The position numbers and the translations under genes are program-made. From Aphidius gifuensis (Eukaryota; Arthropoda; Insecta; Hymenoptera; Braconidae), in the NCBI RefSeq assembly GCF_014905175.1, contig NC_057790.1:4216001-4280000 (forward strand): a stretch of 64,000 nucleotides of DNA, read 5' to 3'. The notes below the pieces were generated by a model that was not told the DNA's origin, did no database searches, and saw nothing but the letters and a program-made list of their open reading frames with translations. Shown one piece after another: positions 61,099-64,000 of the stretch (positions are counted from its first letter, which is position 1; each line of letters starts with the position of its first letter).

Positions 61099-63300
61099 TT
61101 TAAAAATTAACATTTTTCTTTTTTTGTTTGTCTATATTTATATTATTATTATTATTTTCTTAAAAAAAAAAAAAAAAATTTATTTTTTTCTCCAAGACAA
61201 GAAGAAGATAGAAAAAAAAAATTGTTTTTATTTTTTTATTATTTAAAATGAAAAAGAGAGAAAATAAGAGAAAAAAAAAAAAAAAGAAAAGAAATAATTA
61301 TTAGTTAGAGTGATAATGAATACTGTCACAACACGTACTTATTGTTGTAAATAGGTAACGATGTTTTTTTTTTTATTTTTTAAAATCATGTGCATTTATT
61401 TGATATTTTTTATTCTTATTATTTTTTGATTATAAGCAAAAAATCTATACAATACAGGGTAAATATAAATGTTTTTTTTTTATAAATTTAATAATGCTCT
61501 GGATCTTTGAGTTGTTTATACAAAGACAGAACAACAGAGTTGTTCGATACACCAGAGATAAACTAATAATACCCAAGATATAAAAATAATGGTAATTGAC
61601 CAAAATAAATAACTGTATATATATAGAAAAAGAGAAAAAAAAAAAAAATTAATAATATTAATAATAATACAAAGCAAATAATAAAAAAATAAAAACATAA
61701 GAATTATAAATATTAAAAAATGGAATGGTAAATTTTAAAAAGAAAAAATTCAATTTAAAAAGTTATATTATGATTGTAATAATTTTTAAATAATTTAGAT
61801 TATATATATAAAATGACTTTATTTATTATAGTTATTAAGAATTAACTACTAAATAATTAAGTAAAGAGAAAAAAAAAGATTAAGAATAAATTAAAATTTG
61901 TTAGACATGATAGAAAAAAGAAGAAAAAAAAAAAAAACGTCACCGAGATTTTACATCACTAGCAGAAGATTTATTATTTTATTTTTTTTGATTTTTTAAA
62001 ATTTTTGTTCTCTTTTAAGTTGTTTTTAAAACAAAAATTATGTATAAATAATTGTTTTTTTTTTCTTTTTTTTTGTTTGGTACTTTAATTGTACCAAAGG
62101 TACACAAATACGATTTATAATTATTATTATTATTACTATTATTATAATTGATATTATTATTAATTTTATTTAAAAATTGAAAATAACTAACTTGTTTCTT
62201 TCCTGTTTTATAGACTGATTAAATTATCTACCTCAGCAATTAAAATTGCATTTAATGTTCATTGTGTACCGAAACATTAAGGTACAAAAAAAAGAGAAAA
62301 AAAAAAAAACATTTTATACATTAAATAACAATTGTTAAGGTTTCAAAAAAAAATTTAAATTATTATTTGATCAGTTTATTTTATTAAAAAATAAAAAATA
62401 ATAAAAATTAAGCTCTAAAAAAATAATTATGAAACAAAAAATAATGTAATTAATAAAAAACATTAATAATACTGTAATAATAATTTAAATATAAAAACAG
62501 TATTATTAATTTTTTTCATTAATTAAATTATCCATTTATCAAGGCATAGATTTTTTTTTTTAATTTTTTTTTTCTACCTCGTATAATTTTGCAATTGAAA
62601 CTTGTTTCCTTGATTTTTTTATTTCTTTTTTTTTTTTTTAATTATTAAATCTTTGATTAATATATGCAACCTTCTAATCTAGACAAACATCATCACATTA
62701 ATTATTATTATTATAAATAATACGCTCGAATTAATTTGGGGCTTTTTTTTTTGTTTTTTTTTTTTTCGTCAAGTCGAACATTATTATATTTTCTACATGT
62801 CAACAAAAATTGTATGTCTGTAAATAAATTGTATATCTATATATATTATACCAATTGACTTTTTGATTTATTTATTTCATTCTTATTATTTAAATTTGTA
62901 TAGCTAATTAATTATCATTTTAACGAGTAGATAGATATAGAATTGATTAATGTTGTTTGTGAAAAAAAAAAAAAATAAATTTATTGGCATCAATTTATCA
63001 CAGATTGATTAATCAACATTTTGATTAAAATTGGAAGTCTTTCAAGTAAACAAAAATATTTTTCAATGATAAAAAAAATTAAAAAACAAAATTACTCAGC
63101 ATAAATAAAACTGCATGTCTTTAATTTATTTTTCTATATTAGATTAATATGTATTTGATTGATTATCAGAAAAAAAAAAAACAAATTGTTATGAACAAGA
63201 GTAATTCTCTTATCCGACAATTTATATCCTGAATACACAGGAAACAGTATTTAATGTTGACAACACACGGGGAACTTGAAATCATGATGATGATCATCAT
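61099..63300 (+). other. Notum 3' UTR and spacer to the next gene
   Basis: A/T-rich sequence with many A and T runs. Several AATAAA hexamers occur, including one at 62823-62828 in a TGTAAATAAATTGTATATC context, so the UTR may reach about 62850. Pumilio-type TGTAAATA motifs are at 61346-61353 and 62819-62826, and let-7 seed matches at 62228-62235 and 62574-62580. The true end of the transcript is unknown. Confidence 0.4.
62076..62098. repeat. Short perfect hairpin
   Basis: TTTGGTAC and GTACCAAA form an 8-bp stem around a 7-nt loop. GGTACACAA at 62099-62107 is also inverted at 62262-62270 (TTGTGTACC). This could be a structured part of the Notum 3' UTR. Confidence 0.5.
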
Positions 63301-63334
63301 TCAGTAGACGAAAGCTTATACACGATGTTGGATT
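63301..63334 (+). promoter_or_regulatory. Candidate core promoter of the third gene (Inr with near-DPE)
   Basis: TCAGTA at 63301-63306 fits the insect initiator. Counting its A (63303) as +1, GGATT occupies +28 to +32 and matches four of five positions of the DPE consensus RGWYV. This would give a 5' UTR of about 250 nt before the ATG at 63550. The region 63190-63430 is clearly less AT-rich than its surroundings. Confidence 0.35.
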
Positions 63335-63549
63335 GCCCCCAACATTTAAAAAACTAAACCAATTGACGAGTAAATGCGTGGGTCTCGATTAAATTGTACT
63401 CGCCAAGCAGTTGTTCATAAGAACTTAAACAGGGTTTGCCTGTTTTTGTTTTTTTTTTTTAATTTTAATTTAGTTTTTCATTTTACCAAATATATTTAAA
63501 AATTTTAATCAAGAGCTTTATTTGCTCTGGAAATTATTTAATTATTAAA

Positions 63550-63610
63550 ATGAAAAATAAATGTGCTAGTTTTATTATTTTCATTTTAACATTGTGCTAT
63601 TGTAATGTGG
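63550..63610 (+). CDS. Third gene, exon 1: signal peptide
   Basis: ATG at 63550 opens a frame of 20 codons plus one base with a hydrophobic core, ending at the strong donor G|GTGAGT. Confidence 0.65.
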
Positions 63611-64000
63611 GTGAGTAATTTAAAAATTTATCAAAAGCAAAAAAAAAATGATTTAATTTGTTAAATTATTATAAATTAATCTTTATTTTTTTTTTGGGAA
63701 ATTAAGCAATTGCAACACAGTGTGGTAAAGTTTGGCTATCTGTTTCATCACTTTGGCGACCAATTGTTGCTAGTGACAGAGTTGTCGATGCTGAACTTGA
63801 AGTTAATTGGGATTTAGATTGTCCACCAAATATTGAACTACCAGATACAATCAAAGTTTTTGATGCTAATCCAGTTCACAGTTATTAAAGCTTTTTTTTT
63901 CAAATTAATTAATTTACGGAATAGCGTGTTAGAGCTTTTGTTATTTTATATATAAATTTTTTAGATTCGAGTTTGAAGCCATTATTAATTTTAATACTTG
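63550..64000 (+). CDS. Secreted protein, similar to N-terminal region of insect PI-PLC X-domain proteins (partial)
   Basis: Exon 1 (63550-63610) encodes a hydrophobic signal peptide, MKNKCASFIIFILTLCYCNV, with donor GTGAGT in phase 1. Exon 2 (63707-63880) continues AIATQCGKVWLSVSSLWR, then ELEVNWDLDCPP, then IKVFDANPVH. A CGK-WL-VSS start, an LEVNW segment and an FD-NP segment recall the domain in front of the X domain in insect PI-PLC X-domain-containing proteins; no catalytic motif is inside the window, so this is a resemblance only. If the weak donor at 63881 (A|GTTATT) is used, the acceptor at 63961-63964 continues the frame as NSSLKPLLILIL to the window end. If it is not used, the frame stops at TAA 63886-63888, giving an 80-aa secreted protein. 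Confidence 0.5.
63707..63880 (+). CDS. Third gene, exon 2
   Basis: Acceptor ATTAAG precedes 63707, and phase 1 fits exon 1. Encodes about 58 residues with balanced composition and codons unlike the surrounding junk frames. The 3' end at 63880 depends on a weak GTTATT donor. Confidence 0.6.
63965..64000 (+). CDS. Third gene, possible exon 3, cut by the window end
   Basis: After TTTTTTAG (to 63964) the only frame that stays open to the end is phase 1, the same phase that exon 2 leaves at 63880. It reads NSSLKPLLILIL. Confidence 0.4.

Overview
This is eukaryotic genomic DNA that is strongly AT-rich (long poly-A and poly-T runs everywhere, A/T-ending codons in the exons) and has GT-AG introns, many of them only 70-190 bp. 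Gene content and intron style point to an insect. A parasitoid hymenopteran would fit the base composition, but that assignment is an inference. There are no bacterial or phage features, rRNA, tRNA or CRISPR. Apart from one 142-aa chance frame, single-exon open reading frames without gene support are short and composed of A/T-rich low-complexity sequence.

Three plus-strand protein-coding genes can be assembled from the sequence by joining exons by hand. (1) 13026-30587: a complete 14-exon kainate-type (non-NMDA) ionotropic glutamate receptor subunit, 923 aa, with signal peptide, amino-terminal domain, split ligand-binding domain, M1-M4 and a basic Gly/Ser-rich C-tail. Introns 1 (9.0 kb), 5 (2.9 kb) and 10 (1.5 kb) are long. 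(2) 51832-61098: Notum, the secreted carboxylesterase that removes palmitoleate from Wnt/Wingless, 657 aa in 7 exons. Its start codon appears to lie in an 18-nt coding piece 6.8 kb upstream of the rest, and joining the two completes a good signal peptide. (3) 63550 to the window end: the 5' part of a secreted-protein gene that resembles the N-terminal region of insect PI-PLC X-domain-containing proteins.

Layout: 1-13011 is upstream DNA with no recognisable gene; 13026-30587 is the receptor gene; 30588-51680 is a 21-kb gene-poor interval holding an inverted pair of about 340-380-bp repeats (32.1 and 36.2 kb), a degenerate three-copy tandem repeat (41.5-41.9 kb), trinucleotide microsatellites and several GC-richer islands; 51832-61098 is Notum, whose large first intron carries CpG-richer islands and TCF-type motifs; 61099-63300 is the Notum 3' UTR and a short spacer; then the third gene begins.

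The receptor (synaptic excitation) and Notum (Wnt feedback inhibition) have no obvious shared pathway. Points most worth a second look are the remote Notum start exon, paired TCF HMG and helper motifs in the Notum intron (Notum is a Wnt target in Drosophila), the loss of a tryptophan in the Notum LEGG motif, let-7 seed matches downstream of Notum, the inverted repeat pair, and a small exon-like block at 43.6 kb flanked by good splice signals on both strands. I found no convincing new molecular system.
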